A stretch of DNA of 52,192 nucleotides, taken from positions 1-52,192 of the forward strand of contig VAZV01000157.1 in NCBI GenBank assembly GCA_005884765.1, read 5' to 3'. The notes below the pieces were generated by a model, which saw only the letters and a list, made by a program, of their open reading frames with translations, was not told where the DNA came from and did no database searches. The position numbers and the translations under genes were made by a program. Positions 1 through 8,998 of the stretch are shown piece after piece (the stretch's first letter is position 1; the number at the start of each line of letters is the position of its first letter). This DNA is from Alphaproteobacteria bacterium (lineage in GTDB: Bacteria; Pseudomonadota; Alphaproteobacteria; Rhizobiales; Xanthobacteraceae).

Positions 1-1011
1 GCGAGCGAGATGAAATTCAAGGAAATCAACGAAGCCTATGAAGTCCTGAAGGACGGCGACAAGCGCGCCGCCTATGACCGCTTCGGCCATGCGGCGTTCG
101 AGCAGGGCGCCGGCGGTGGCGGCCCGGGATTTGGCGCGGGCTTCGCGTCCTCATTCTCCGATATTTTCGAGGACCTGTTCGGCATGGCCGGGCAGCGCGG
201 CCGCAGCGGTGGCCGCGAGCGCGGCGCGGACCTGCGCTACAACATGGAAATCACGCTGGAAGAGGCCTTCCAGGGCAAGACCGCGCAAATCGAGATTCCG
301 GTCTCGGTCACCTGCGAGCCCTGTTCGGGTACCGGCGCCAAGGCCGGCACCAAGCCGAAGACCTGTTCGATGTGCGGCGGCGCTGGCCGCGTGCGCCAGG
401 CTCAGGGCTTCTTCACGCTGGAGCGGACCTGCCCCGGCTGTCAGGGCCGCGGCCAGATGATCGAGGACGCCTGTCCTTCGTGCACAGGCACCGGCCGGGT
501 GACGCGCGAGCGGACCTTGTCGGTCAATATCCCGCAAGGCGTGGAGGACGGTACCCGCATTCGTCTTGCCGGCGAGGGCGAGGCCGGCATCCGGGGAGGC
601 CCGCCGGGCGATCTCTATATCTTCCTGTCACTGTCGACGCATCAGTTCTTCCAGCGCGACGGCGCCGATCTGCACTGTCGGGTCCCGATCTCGATGGTGA
701 CAGCGGCACTCGGCGGCGAATTCGAAGTGCCGACCATCGACAAGGGCCAGACCAAGGTAAAAGTCCCGGCCGGAACGCAATCCGGCCGGCGCTTTCGCAT
801 TGCATCAAAGGGCATGCCGGTGCTTCGCTCGCGTCAGACCGGCGACATGTATGTCCAGGTCGTGGTCGAGACGCCGCAGAACCTCACCAAGAAGCAGCAG
901 GAATTGCTTGCTGAATTCGAAAAATTATCGTCCGGCGCAACGCAGCCCGAAGCAGCCGGTTTCTTCACTAAGGTCAAGGACTTCTTCGGCAGCCGCGCCA
1001 GTCAGCAATAA
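1..1011 (+). CDS. dnaJ: Chaperone protein DnaJ (5' end outside window)
   Basis: Hsp40 co-chaperone that delivers unfolded clients to DnaK and stimulates its ATPase in the cytoplasm. The reading frame is open from base 1. The visible part starts late in the J domain ([20 protein letters not shown]), so the HPD motif lies upstream of the window. A Gly/Phe-rich linker follows, then four CxxCxGxG zinc repeats ([32 protein letters not shown]) and the C-terminal substrate-binding domains. This is a complete type I DnaJ architecture apart from the missing start. dnaK probably lies upstream, which cannot be checked here. pmtA follows after about 95 bases. Confidence 0.97.
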   Translation, partial: ASEMKFKEINEAYEVLKDGDKRAAYDRFGHAAFEQGAGGGGPGFGAGFASSFSDIFEDLFGMAGQRGRSGGRERGADLRYNMEITLEEAFQGKTAQIEIPVSVTCEPCSGTGAKAGTKPKTCSMCGGAGRVRQAQGFFTLERTCPGCQGRGQMIEDACPSCTGTGRVTRERTLSVNIPQGVEDGTRIRLAGEGEAGIRGGPPGDLYIFLSLSTHQFFQRDGADLHCRVPISMVTAALGGEFEVPTIDKGQTKVKVPAGTQSGRRFRIASKGMPVLRSRQTGDMYVQVVVETPQNLTKKQQELLAEFEKLSSGATQPEAAGFFTKVKDFFGSRASQQ

Positions 1012-1105
1012 CCCCGTTTTGCTTGACCGTGTCGCCCGCGACCTATACGTCTTTATGACTGTTTTCTGACATTGCCGCGCAAGCGCGCGCGTTCCTGGTA
1101 GCGAA

Positions 1106-1708
1106 ATGCCATTGCAATCGTCCGTGCGTGCTTCAAAAAAGCCCCTTCGTCTCGACGATGAGGTGCGTTTCCTGCGTTCATGGATGGAGAAGCCGCTGCA
1201 CATGGGCGCGGTGATGCCTTCGGGCCGGTTCCTGGCTCGCACCATGGCGCAATATGTCGATGTCTCCTCGGCGGGACCGGTGGTTGAATTGGGTCCCGGC
1301 ACCGGCGCGATCACCAGCGCCTTGATCGAACATGGCATCGACCAGAAGCGCCTTGTCCTGGTCGAATATAATCCCGGCTTCTGTGCATTGTTGCGCGACC
1401 GCTATCCGCAAGCCAAAGTCGTGCAAGGCGACGCCTATAAGCTGCGCGACACGTTGTGGAATGTCCTGGGCGCGCCGGCCACCGCCGTCGTGTCGGGCCT
1501 GCCGCTGGTCACCAAACCAATGCTGATAAGGCTGAAACTGATCCGCGATGCCTTCGTGGCGCTCGCGCCCGGTGCGCCGTTCGTGCAGTTCACCTATTCG
1601 GTGGTGCCGCCGATCCCGAAATCGCTGCCCGGCGTATCTACGGAGGCCTCCGAGCGCATCTGGATGAACCTTCCGCCGGCCCGCGTCTGGGTGTATCGCA
1701 AGGACTGA
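1106..1708 (+). CDS. pmtA: Phospholipid N-methyltransferase (PmtA type)
   Basis: A 200-residue SAM-dependent methyltransferase. The glycine motif ELGPGTGAIT (about residues 56-65) is the SAM-binding loop, and the opening stretch (RFLRSWMEKPLHMGAVMPSG) is typical of the alphaproteobacterial PmtA/rRNA-dimethylase-like group. In this family the enzyme methylates phosphatidylethanolamine toward phosphatidylcholine at the inner membrane. The ATG at 1106 gives a full-length family member. It lies directly after dnaJ. The exact methylation steps (mono-, di- or trimethylation) cannot be read from sequence. Confidence 0.82.
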   Translation: MPLQSSVRASKKPLRLDDEVRFLRSWMEKPLHMGAVMPSGRFLARTMAQYVDVSSAGPVVELGPGTGAITSALIEHGIDQKRLVLVEYNPGFCALLRDRYPQAKVVQGDAYKLRDTLWNVLGAPATAVVSGLPLVTKPMLIRLKLIRDAFVALAPGAPFVQFTYSVVPPIPKSLPGVSTEASERIWMNLPPARVWVYRKD

Positions 1709-1765
1709 GCCGGCGCGTATTTCGCCCGCGACGTCGCGCGGTAGGTTGGTCTTGCGATTGGGATC

Positions 1766-2344
1766 ATGTCCGCGCTGAAAATCCTGGTCATTCCCGGCTC
1801 GCTGCGCACCGGCTCGCATAATGCGAGGCTTGCGGCGGCTGCGGCCTACGAATTTGCACAGGCGGGCGTCGACGTCACCCGCATTTCACTCGGTGATTTC
1901 CCGCTGCCGATCTATGACGGCGATTTGCAGAGCAAATCCGGCGTGCCGAAGCACGCGATCAATCTCAAGCGCATGATCGGCGCGCATCATGGCGTGCTGA
2001 TCGTAACTCCCGAATATAATTCCTCGGTGCCGCCATTGGTGAAGAATGCCATCGACTGGGTGACGCGTGTGCAGGATGCGGATGAAGCGCGCGGCCAGGT
2101 GTTTCGCGAAAAGCCTTTTGCGATCGCTGCCGCCTCCGAAGGCCGGCTCGGCGGAACACGCGCTTTAGCGGCATTGCGGCTGATCCTCTCCGCTTGCCAC
2201 GCCACCGTCATTGCCAACCAGCTCGCATTGTCCTTTGCCGATCAGGCCTATGACGATACCGACAGATTGAAACATCCCGCCGATATCGCGGCCTTGAAGG
2301 CCATGGTGCGGCAGTTGATCGATGTGGCCCAGCACATGATGTGA
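1766..2344 (+). CDS. NADPH-dependent FMN reductase family protein
   Basis: A 192-residue flavodoxin-fold protein that would use NAD(P)H to reduce FMN or quinones. Visible marks are the phosphate-binding loop near the start (VIPGSLRTGSHN) and the family signature TPEYNSSVPPLVKNAIDW around residues 80-100. GGGA sits just upstream of the ATG at 1766. The stop is 6 bases before pyrF, so the two are probably co-transcribed. The physiological substrate is not evident; azoreductase-like or quinone-reductase roles are both possible. Confidence 0.85.
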   Translation: MSALKILVIPGSLRTGSHNARLAAAAAYEFAQAGVDVTRISLGDFPLPIYDGDLQSKSGVPKHAINLKRMIGAHHGVLIVTPEYNSSVPPLVKNAIDWVTRVQDADEARGQVFREKPFAIAAASEGRLGGTRALAALRLILSACHATVIANQLALSFADQAYDDTDRLKHPADIAALKAMVRQLIDVAQHMM

Positions 2345-2350
2345 GGTGAG

Positions 2351-3061
2351 ATGCAGCCAGCCAATATCGCCGCTCGCGACCGGTTGATCGTCGCGCTCGA
2401 TCTGCCCAGCATTGCGGCTGCCGAAGCGATGATCTCACGGCTCGGGGACAGCGTGAATTTCTACAAGATCGGCTATCAGCTCGCCTATGCCGGCGGCCTG
2501 CCGCTGGCCCGCCAGCTCGCCGACAAGGGCAAGAAAGTCTTTGTCGATCTCAAGCTGCACGACATCGGCAACACGGTGGCGCGTGGCGTCGAGAGCATCG
2601 CCAGGCTTGGCGCGACGTTCCTGACCGTGCACGCCTATCCGCAGACCATGAAGGCGGCGGTCCAGGGCCGCGCCGGATCGCCCTTGAAGATCCTCGCCGT
2701 CACCGTGCTGACCTCCTATGACGACGGCGATCTGCATGCGGCCGGCTATCGGCTCGGCGTCGCCGATCTCGTCGAGGCCCGCGCCCAGCAGGCGCAGGTG
2801 CTCGGCGTCGATGGGCTGGTATGTTCGCCCGATGAGGCGGCGTCCTTGCACAAGATTGTTGGTCATCAGATGGTTCTCGTCACGCCAGGTATTCGGCCTG
2901 CGGGGACCTCGACCGGCGACCAGAAGCGTATCATGACCCCAGCCCGGGCCATTTCCGCGGGCGCCGATTATCTGGTGATCGGACGTCCGGTCATGGAAGC
3001 CGGCGATCCCAAAGCGGCGGTGGAAGCCATCCAGGCCGAGATCGCGCAGGCGATAGTTTAA
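2351..3061 (+). CDS. pyrF: Orotidine 5'-phosphate decarboxylase
   Basis: Converts OMP to UMP, the last step of de novo pyrimidine synthesis. The catalytic loop [12 protein letters not shown] carries the Asp-Lys-Asp charge network, and VTPGIRP with the C-terminal YLVIGRPV forms the phosphate-binding end of the TIM barrel. At 236 residues it has the usual bacterial length. A GAGGTGAG ribosome site precedes the ATG. It sits between the FMN reductase and a DUF1330 gene with short gaps. Confidence 0.97.
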   Translation: MQPANIAARDRLIVALDLPSIAAAEAMISRLGDSVNFYKIGYQLAYAGGLPLARQLADKGKKVFVDLKLHDIGNTVARGVESIARLGATFLTVHAYPQTMKAAVQGRAGSPLKILAVTVLTSYDDGDLHAAGYRLGVADLVEARAQQAQVLGVDGLVCSPDEAASLHKIVGHQMVLVTPGIRPAGTSTGDQKRIMTPARAISAGADYLVIGRPVMEAGDPKAAVEAIQAEIAQAIV

Positions 3062-3079
3062 GCAAGAAGGAAGGACGAC

Positions 3080-3382
3080 ATGGCGAAAGGCTACTGGATC
3101 GCGCGGGTCGATGTTCACAACATGGACGGCTACAAGGAATACATCGCCCAGAACGGCGCGGTATTTGCGAAATACGGCGCCAGGTTCCTGGTCCGCGGTG
3201 GCAAGCACGTACCCAAGGAAGGCACCGCCCGCGCCCGCAATGTGGTGCTGGAATTCAAGGACTATGAAACCGCGCTCGCCTGCTACAACTCGCCCGAATA
3301 TGTGCGCCTGGTCGCAATGCGCAGCCCGTATTCCGAGTGTGATCTCGTGATCCTTGAAGGCTACGACGGGCCGCAGCCGTAG
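3080..3382 (+). CDS. DUF1330 family protein
   Basis: A 100-residue protein of the DUF1330 family, a small dimeric alpha/beta-barrel fold related to EthD/ABM proteins. The N-terminal KGYWIARVDVHNMDGYKEYI and central EFKDYETALACYNSPEY match the family pattern. A strong AAGGAAGG ribosome site precedes the ATG at 3080. It lies 18 bases after pyrF and is probably in the same transcript. No catalytic function is established for the family. Confidence 0.88.
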   Translation: MAKGYWIARVDVHNMDGYKEYIAQNGAVFAKYGARFLVRGGKHVPKEGTARARNVVLEFKDYETALACYNSPEYVRLVAMRSPYSECDLVILEGYDGPQP

Positions 3383-3412
3383 AAACCAGAGACAGAGGCG
3401 AGCGGAAGCGAC

Positions 3413-3429
3413 CCCGTCCTTCGGACGGG
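3413..3429. repeat. Small extragenic palindrome
   Basis: CCCGTCC-TTC-GGACGGG is a perfect 7-bp hairpin between the DUF1330 gene and dapB, followed by GCATGACGGGG. There is no T-tract, so a classical terminator is unlikely. It resembles the short GC-rich palindromes scattered between genes in this genus. Confidence 0.5.
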
Positions 3430-3488
3430 CATGACGGGGCGTTGCCGGAACTGCCTGCGCCCGCTATACCGCGTGAAGAAGGTGAGCT

Positions 3489-4304
3489 ATGGCGGATATG
3501 CGCTTGATCGTTGCGGGGGCCGGCGGCCGGATGGGCCGTGCGCTGACGCGCGTCATCTCGGAGACGCCGGGCGCGGTATTGACCGGCGCGCTGGAAGCGC
3601 CGGGCTCCGCGCTGCTCGGCAAGGATGCCGGTATGCTCGCCGGCCTGCCCGAAAATGGGGTCAAGCTTTCCGCCGATCTGTGGACGCTGTCGGCCGATGC
3701 CGACGGTATCCTCGATTTCACCGTGCCTGCTGCCACCATCGCCAATGTCGCGATCGCCGCCCAACGCCGCCTTGTCCATGTCATCGGTACCACCGGCTTG
3801 TCGGCCTCCGACGACGCCGTGATCAAGAGCGTCACCCAGCGCGCCATCGTGGTGAAGTCCGGCAATATGAGCCTCGGCATCAATCTGCTGGCGGCGCTGG
3901 TCAAGCGCGTCGCGCAGTCGCTCGACGAGGGTTTCGATATCGAAATTTTGGAGATGCATCATAAGTCCAAGATCGATGCGCCCTCGGGCACGGCGTTATT
4001 GCTGGGCGAGGCCGCGGCCGCCGGCCGCAGGATTGCCCTTGATGAGCATTCGGCGCGCGGCCGCGACGGCGTCACCGGAGAACGACGGACCGGCGACATC
4101 GGGTTTGCTTCCTTGCGCGGCGGCACCGCCGCCGGCGATCACAGCGTGATCTTTGCCGGGCCTCACGAGCGCATCACGCTCTCCCATCACGCCGAGGATC
4201 GCATCCTGTTCGCGCATGGCGCGCTCAAGGCGGCGCTCTGGGCACACGGCAAGAAGCCCGGCCTTTATTCGATGGCCGATGTGCTGGGCCTTGGTGAAAT
4301 CTAG
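3489..4304 (+). CDS. dapB: 4-hydroxy-tetrahydrodipicolinate reductase
   Basis: Reduces hydroxy-tetrahydrodipicolinate with NAD(P)H in the diaminopimelate/lysine pathway, feeding peptidoglycan synthesis. The N-terminal Rossmann motif [10 protein letters not shown], the central GTTGLS and the active-site stretch [15 protein letters not shown] (catalytic His-His and Lys) are all present. It has the usual length at 271 residues. AAGGTGAGCT provides the ribosome site. gpmA starts 22 bases downstream, suggesting co-transcription. Confidence 0.97.
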   Translation: MADMRLIVAGAGGRMGRALTRVISETPGAVLTGALEAPGSALLGKDAGMLAGLPENGVKLSADLWTLSADADGILDFTVPAATIANVAIAAQRRLVHVIGTTGLSASDDAVIKSVTQRAIVVKSGNMSLGINLLAALVKRVAQSLDEGFDIEILEMHHKSKIDAPSGTALLLGEAAAAGRRIALDEHSARGRDGVTGERRTGDIGFASLRGGTAAGDHSVIFAGPHERITLSHHAEDRILFAHGALKAALWAHGKKPGLYSMADVLGLGEI

Positions 4305-4325
4305 ATAGTTGAACGGAATTAGGGA

Positions 4326-4949
4326 ATGAGCGACCGTCTTCTCGTGCTCGTGCGTCATGGCCAGAGCGAATGGAACCTGAAGAATCTCTTCACCGGCTGG
4401 AAGGACCCCGATCTCAGCGAGCAGGGGATTGCGGAGGCCAAGGACGCCGGCCGCAAGCTGAAGGCCGAGGGGCTGAAGTTCGACATCGCTTTTACTTCGG
4501 TGCTCACGCGTGCCCAGCACACGCTTGATCTGACGCTGGCCGAAATCGGCCAGAGCGGCCTTCCCACCAAAAAGGACCTCGCGCTCAATGAGCGCGACTA
4601 TGGCGAGCTCTCGGGGCTGAACAAGGACGATGCCCGCAAGAAATGGGGCGAAGACCAGGTGCTGATCTGGCGCCGCTCTTATGACGTGCCGCCGCCCGGC
4701 GGCGAGAGCCTGAAGGACACGCTGGCGCGCACGCTGCCCTATTACGTTCAGGAAATCCTGCCCTGCGTGCTGCGTGGCGAGCGCACGCTGGTCGCGGCCC
4801 ACGGCAATTCGCTGCGCGCGCTGATCATGGTGCTGGAGAAGCTATCGCCGGAAAACATCATCAAGCGCGAACTCGCAACCGGCGCGCCCGTGATCTACCG
4901 GCTCAATGCCGACGCCACCGTTGCATCGAAGCTCGATCTGGCGGGCTGA
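4326..4949 (+). CDS. gpmA: 2,3-bisphosphoglycerate-dependent phosphoglycerate mutase
   Basis: Interconverts 3- and 2-phosphoglycerate in glycolysis and gluconeogenesis. The catalytic [10 protein letters not shown] (phosphorylated His near residue 11), [21 protein letters not shown] and the second active-site His in [10 protein letters not shown] are visible. At 207 residues it is the short alphaproteobacterial form, against about 250 residues in enterobacteria. It ends about 30 bases from the convergent alkyltransferase gene. Confidence 0.95.
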   Translation: MSDRLLVLVRHGQSEWNLKNLFTGWKDPDLSEQGIAEAKDAGRKLKAEGLKFDIAFTSVLTRAQHTLDLTLAEIGQSGLPTKKDLALNERDYGELSGLNKDDARKKWGEDQVLIWRRSYDVPPPGGESLKDTLARTLPYYVQEILPCVLRGERTLVAAHGNSLRALIMVLEKLSPENIIKRELATGAPVIYRLNADATVASKLDLAG

Positions 4950-4978
4950 CCGGCCGGGCTACGACGTTAGCGACGATG

Positions 4979-5875
4979 CTAATGCAACCCGACTTGCCCG
5001 GCTTCCCAGCCCAGCATCGCCTGCTTGCGGGTGACGCCCCAATGATAGCCAGTCAGCTCGCCGCTTTTGCCGAGCGCGCGATGGCAGGGCACCACGAACG
5101 ATACCGGATTCTTTCCGATCGCGGCACCGACCGCGCGCGACGCCTTCGGGCGTTTGATCTTGTTGGCGATATCCGAGTAGCAGACGGCGCGGCCCATCGG
5201 GATCTTCAACAACGTCTCCCACACCCGCACCTCGAAATCGGTGCCGATCAAAACCACGCGCAGCGGCTGGTCCGGCCGCCAAAGACGCGTGTCGAAGATG
5301 CGCTGCGCCAGCGAGGCTGTCCCGTCGCGGTCCTCGACATAGGTCGCGTTGGGCCAGCGCCGCTTCATGTCGGCGAGCGCGACCTGTTCTTCGCCCGGAT
5401 CGGCGAAGGCAAGACCGGCCAACCCGCGGCCGCTCGCGATCACGATCGCGGTGCCGAACGGGGACGGGTGAAAACCGTAAGCCAGCGTCATGCCGGCGCC
5501 GCCGTTTTTCCATTCGCCCGGCGACATCGCCTCATGGGTCACGAACAGATCGTGCAGCCGGCCCGGACCTGACAGCCCGGAGTCCAGCGCGGCGTCGAGC
5601 ACGCTCGCGGAATCGCGCAGCAGCCCCTTGGCGTGATCAAGCGTCAGCGCCTGCATGAAGGCTTTTGGCGTCAGAGAGGCCCAGCGGCGGAAGAGATGGT
5701 GCAGCTCATCCGGCGTCACGCCGGCCGCGTCCGCGACAGATTCGATGGTGGGCTGCGCGCGCCAGTGCTCCGAGATGAAGGCGATCGCGCGGCGCACGGA
5801 ATCATAATCCCGCAGCGCGGCATTCTGGGGGCCCGGCTTGGCCAGGCGCTGGTCATTTATAGCGAGTGTCATCAT
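4979..5875 (-). CDS. HTH (AraC-type)/methylated-DNA-protein-cysteine methyltransferase fusion
   Basis: DNA repair protein joining an AraC-like helix-turn-helix (about residues 20-110; VADAAGVTPDELHHLFRRW, LTPKAFMQALTLDHAKGLL) to an O6-alkylguanine alkyltransferase domain. The acceptor cysteine lies in VPCHRALGKSGELTGYHWG, near residue 264 of 298. It resembles Ada but lacks the N-terminal four-cysteine zinc module that senses methylphosphotriesters. It may therefore repair O6-methylguanine without being a classic Ada sensor. Start chosen at the ATG-ATG pair before TLAIN; an ATG at 5896 and a TTG at 5929 are in frame, and none has a clear ribosome site. A DUF2244 gene lies just upstream on the same strand. 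Confidence 0.85.
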   Translation of the reverse strand: MMTLAINDQRLAKPGPQNAALRDYDSVRRAIAFISEHWRAQPTIESVADAAGVTPDELHHLFRRWASLTPKAFMQALTLDHAKGLLRDSASVLDAALDSGLSGPGRLHDLFVTHEAMSPGEWKNGGAGMTLAYGFHPSPFGTAIVIASGRGLAGLAFADPGEEQVALADMKRRWPNATYVEDRDGTASLAQRIFDTRLWRPDQPLRVVLIGTDFEVRVWETLLKIPMGRAVCYSDIANKIKRPKASRAVGAAIGKNPVSFVVPCHRALGKSGELTGYHWGVTRKQAMLGWEAGQVGLH

Positions 5876-5929
5876 GGACTTTGATGTAGGGCGCATGCGG
5901 GGTTCAAACCACCCGATTTCCGACAGCAA

Positions 5930-6451
5930 TCAGCTAATCGGATTATAGGTTACGCCACGCCGCGCGGCCTGTAATGCTGCATTTAAGGCTTTGATAAAAC
6001 TTGCCTTTTCGTCAGGGCCCAAGAAGCTTGCGATGGCGAGGTGGCGACCCCGGGAGACCAGATAAAGCTTCTCAATGCCGAATTCTTCGTGGACCTTCTG
6101 GTCGATCTGCACCCACAACGGATTAAGCACCCATTCGGTGACATGGCCGCGATGGCTGACGCGGCGCACGCGCAATTCGCTCGGCGTCACCAGGATTTCC
6201 TCGCAAGCTCGCGCCCGCCGAAAATTGATCTTGAACGCCCAATAGATCGCGAGCACGTCGAGCCCGAAAAAACCGAACACCGGCCAGGCCCCCATCAGCA
6301 GGAAGGCGACACCCGCGGCAAAACTGATCAGGCTCAAAAACGCCATCAGCACCAGAAAACCGGTGCGGTTCAGCGAGCGATGCGGCATCAGCAGCGCCGA
6401 AAACAATGTCGGCTCGGCGACTTCTGGATCAAACTCGTTGCCTGCGGTCAT
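5930..6451 (-). CDS. DUF2244 domain-containing membrane protein
   Basis: A 173-residue DUF2244 protein. After a hydrophilic N-terminus there are two adjacent membrane segments (about residues 31-55 and 57-73: FLVLMAFLSLISFAAGVAFL, then FGFFGLDVLAIYWAF), followed by a C-terminal PH-like cytoplasmic region. This layout is typical of the family, which is often found in alphaproteobacteria without a known role. It precedes the alkyltransferase gene with almost no gap and is divergent from nth. Confidence 0.85.
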   Translation of the reverse strand: MTAGNEFDPEVAEPTLFSALLMPHRSLNRTGFLVLMAFLSLISFAAGVAFLLMGAWPVFGFFGLDVLAIYWAFKINFRRARACEEILVTPSELRVRRVSHRGHVTEWVLNPLWVQIDQKVHEEFGIEKLYLVSRGRHLAIASFLGPDEKASFIKALNAALQAARRGVTYNPIS

Positions 6452-6473
6452 GAGGTGTCAGTATACCCGGATC

Positions 6474-7280
6474 ATGGCCAAAATCATTCGCTCACAACGT
6501 GCGAGCAGAACCCGCGTTCAAACGGCACGCAAGAAAATGGCGAAAGCCAAGACGAAATCATCGCCCAAGCTTTTGGCGAAGCAGCCAAAATCGTCGAAAT
6601 CCGAACCTTCGAAACGCAAATCCTCGAGACCCAAATCTTCAAGATCTTGGACGCCCGCGGAAGTCCGCGAGGCGTTCGAGCGTTTCCGCAAAGCCAATCC
6701 CGAGCCCAAGGGCGAGCTCGAACACCTCAACCCCTTTACCCTTCTGGTCGCGGTGGTGCTGTCGGCACAGGCAACCGATGCCGGCGTCAACAAGGCCACG
6801 CGCGCGTTGTTCGAAGTCGCCGATACCCCGCAAAAGATGCTCGCACTCGGCGAAGCGAAGCTGCGCGATTACATCAGGACCATCGGGCTCTATCGCAACA
6901 AAGCGAAAAACGTCATCGCGCTCTCGGAGAAGCTGATCGCAGAGTTCGGCGGCGAAGTGCCGCGCACCCGCGCCGAGATCGAATCCCTGCCCGGCGCTGG
7001 GCGCAAGACCGCGAACGTCGTACTCAATATGGCGTTCGGCGAGCACACCATGGCGGTCGACACCCATGTTTTTCGGGTCGGCAACCGCACCGCCCTCGCG
7101 CCGGGCAATACGCCGCTCGAAGTTGAGCTCGGGCTCGAGAAGGTGGTGCCGCCGGAGTTCATGCGGCACGCGCATCACTGGTTGATCCTGCACGGCCGCT
7201 ACACGTGTCTTGCGCGCAAGCCGCGCTGCGAGGTCTGCCTGATCAATGATCTCTGCCGCTGGCCGGAGAAGACGGTTTGA
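6474..7280 (+). CDS. nth: Endonuclease III
   Basis: Bifunctional DNA glycosylase/AP lyase for oxidised pyrimidines in base excision repair. The catalytic lysine is in the helix-hairpin-helix LPGAGRKTANVVLNMAF and the catalytic aspartate in MAVDTHVFRVGNR. The C-terminal [4Fe-4S] cysteines are CLARKPRCEVCLINDLC (C-x6-C-x2-C-x5-C). The core is preceded by about 55 residues rich in Lys, Ser and Arg (PKSSKSEPSKRKSSRPKSSR), probably disordered and DNA-binding. Start is uncertain: ATG at 6474 or ATG at 6537 (247 residues), neither with a strong ribosome site. The first leaves only 22 bases to the divergent DUF2244 gene. Confidence 0.95.
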   Translation: MAKIIRSQRASRTRVQTARKKMAKAKTKSSPKLLAKQPKSSKSEPSKRKSSRPKSSRSWTPAEVREAFERFRKANPEPKGELEHLNPFTLLVAVVLSAQATDAGVNKATRALFEVADTPQKMLALGEAKLRDYIRTIGLYRNKAKNVIALSEKLIAEFGGEVPRTRAEIESLPGAGRKTANVVLNMAFGEHTMAVDTHVFRVGNRTALAPGNTPLEVELGLEKVVPPEFMRHAHHWLILHGRYTCLARKPRCEVCLINDLCRWPEKTV

Positions 7281-7430
7281 ATCTTTCCTTGCGGGCGCCA
7301 CGCGGATGCCGCTCGACCGCTGCATTCAACTTATAGTGACCGTCGTGGGCGGGCCGACCACCGCAGCAGCGAAATATTGGCTTTATTGCGCGGTTCTTAT
7401 GCTGGGGTAGCTGAGGCAGGGGGACGACAC

Positions 7431-8486
7431 ATGGACGACCACACGGCCGCGCTGGTCTCGCTTGCGACCTCGGTTCCACCCCATCTGTTTCACCAGGGCG
7501 AAATCCTCAAAGCCGCGCACGCGCTGCTGGCCGAGCGTTATCCGCAGTTCGAAACGCTTGCGAGCTTGTTTGCCAACACCGGCATCCGCCACCGCTACGG
7601 CGTCAAGCCGATGGAATGGTATCTCGAGCAGCGCGGCTGGCCGGAGCGGACGATGGCCTTTCTGGAAGGCGCCGAATCCCTGTTCGTTGACGTCGCGCGC
7701 AAAGCCCTCGCACAGGCCGATCTTGCGGCATGCGAGATCGATACCGTCGTAACGGTCTCATCGACCGGCATCGCGACGCCGACGCTTGACGCGCGTGTTG
7801 CCGGCAAGCTCGGCTTCCGAACCGACATATCGCGCGTGCCGATCTTTGGGCTGGGATGCGCCGGCGGCGTGTCAGGTCTATCGATTGCATCGCGGCTGGC
7901 CCAGTCGCGGCCCGGCAGCAACGTCTTGCTGGTGGCGCTCGAGCTCTGCACACTGGCCGTCCGTCATGATGATTTGACCAAGGCCAATGTCGTCGCCGCC
8001 AGCCTGTTCGGCGACGGCGCGGCCGCGCTCGTGTTGCGTGCCGGCGACGGGGGCGCGACCCGGATCGAGGCCACCGGTGAAAAGCTCTGGCCCGATACGC
8101 TCGACATCATGGGATGGAGCGTCGACCCCGAAGGCTTTGGCGTCATTTTTCAGCGCACAATTCCCGATTTTGTCCGCGACCATATGGGAGCCGCAGTCGC
8201 CGAGATCCTCTCCCGGATGGAGCTTTCGGTTGACGACGTCGACCGCTTTGTCTGCCATCCCGGCGGCGCCAAGGTGATCGCGGCGCTGGAGCGGGCGCTT
8301 TCGCTTGATCAGGGCTCGCTCGACCACGAGCGCGAGGTCATCGCCGACTACGGCAACATGTCGGCGCCAACGGTGCTGTTCGTGCTCGAACGCCTGCGTG
8401 GGCAGGGCCTGCCGAAGCGGTCGCTGCTGACCTCACTTGGACCCGGCTTCACCGCAAGCTGCGTCGCGCTGCGGCACGCGGCGTGA
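7431..8486 (+). CDS. Type III polyketide synthase
   Basis: A 351-residue chalcone/stilbene-synthase-like enzyme that would condense malonyl-CoA units onto an acyl-CoA starter without an acyl carrier protein. The catalytic triad is readable: Cys143 in GLGCAGGVSG, His276 in VCHPGGAK and Asn309 in YGNMSAPTVLF, with the C-terminal loop LGPGFTAS. An AGGCAGGGGGA ribosome site precedes the ATG at 7431. It is coupled by a 4-base GTGA overlap to an ICMT-like methyltransferase and then to an MFS exporter. In other bacteria this pairing makes alkylpyrones or alkylresorcinols that are O-methylated. The product here is inferred, not known. Confidence 0.9.
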   Translation: MDDHTAALVSLATSVPPHLFHQGEILKAAHALLAERYPQFETLASLFANTGIRHRYGVKPMEWYLEQRGWPERTMAFLEGAESLFVDVARKALAQADLAACEIDTVVTVSSTGIATPTLDARVAGKLGFRTDISRVPIFGLGCAGGVSGLSIASRLAQSRPGSNVLLVALELCTLAVRHDDLTKANVVAASLFGDGAAALVLRAGDGGATRIEATGEKLWPDTLDIMGWSVDPEGFGVIFQRTIPDFVRDHMGAAVAEILSRMELSVDDVDRFVCHPGGAKVIAALERALSLDQGSLDHEREVIADYGNMSAPTVLFVLERLRGQGLPKRSLLTSLGPGFTASCVALRHAA

Positions 8487-8998
8487 GCCTCGCATCCATC
8501 ATCCTGGCGCTGGTGACGCTGCAGCGCCTGGGCGAGCTCGCGCTGTCGCGCTACAACACCAAAAAATTACTGGCGCGTGGCGCGATCGAGGTCGGCGCCA
8601 ATCACTATCCGCTGGTCGTTGCCGTGCACGCGGCCTGGCTGGGCGCGTTGTGGATCTGGGGCCGCCATCAGGACGTCGATCTTGCAGCGCTTGTACCCTT
8701 CATCGCATTGCAGGGCTTGCGCCTGTGGATTCTCGCGACGCTGGGAGCGCGGTGGACCACGCGCGTCATCGTGGTGCCGGACGAGCCGCTGGTCGCCTCC
8801 GGGCCTTACAAATATTTTTCGCACCCCAATTATGCTGTCGTCGTCGCGGAGATCGCGTTGCTTCCGCTTGCGCTGCATCTAGCGCTGCTGGCGCTGATCT
8901 TCTCAGGCTTGAACGCCGCTGTCTTGGCCGTGCGGATACGCAGCGAGGCGCGTGCGCTGTCCGCGATCGGCGGGCCGCTGCCACGCACCGCTTCATGA
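8483..8998 (+). CDS. Isoprenylcysteine carboxyl methyltransferase-like membrane methyltransferase
   Basis: A 171-residue integral membrane protein of the ICMT family. There are about four hydrophobic segments, and the SAM-site motif ASGPYKYFSHPNYAVVVAE is near residues 107-125. The GTG start at 8483 overlaps the stop of the polyketide synthase (GTGA). Relatives paired with type III polyketide synthases (SrsB, Bacillus YpbQ/BpsB) O-methylate alkylresorcinols or alkylpyrones, which is the most likely role here. The stop overlaps the ATG of the next gene (ATGA). Confidence 0.85.
   Translation: MSLASIILALVTLQRLGELALSRYNTKKLLARGAIEVGANHYPLVVAVHAAWLGALWIWGRHQDVDLAALVPFIALQGLRLWILATLGARWTTRVIVVPDEPLVASGPYKYFSHPNYAVVVAEIALLPLALHLALLALIFSGLNAAVLAVRIRSEARALSAIGGPLPRTAS

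Noticed and set aside
3413..3429. Terminator before dapB
   Set aside because: Perfect hairpin but no T-run; kept only as a small palindrome.
4967..4982. Hairpin TTAGC-GACGAT-GCTAA between gpmA and the alkyltransferase gene
   Set aside because: Only 5 bp, overlaps the alkyltransferase stop, and no T-run follows.
6041..7126. Plus-strand open frame of 361 codons over DUF2244 and nth
   Set aside because: Antisense to one real gene and out of frame with the other; no family resemblance.
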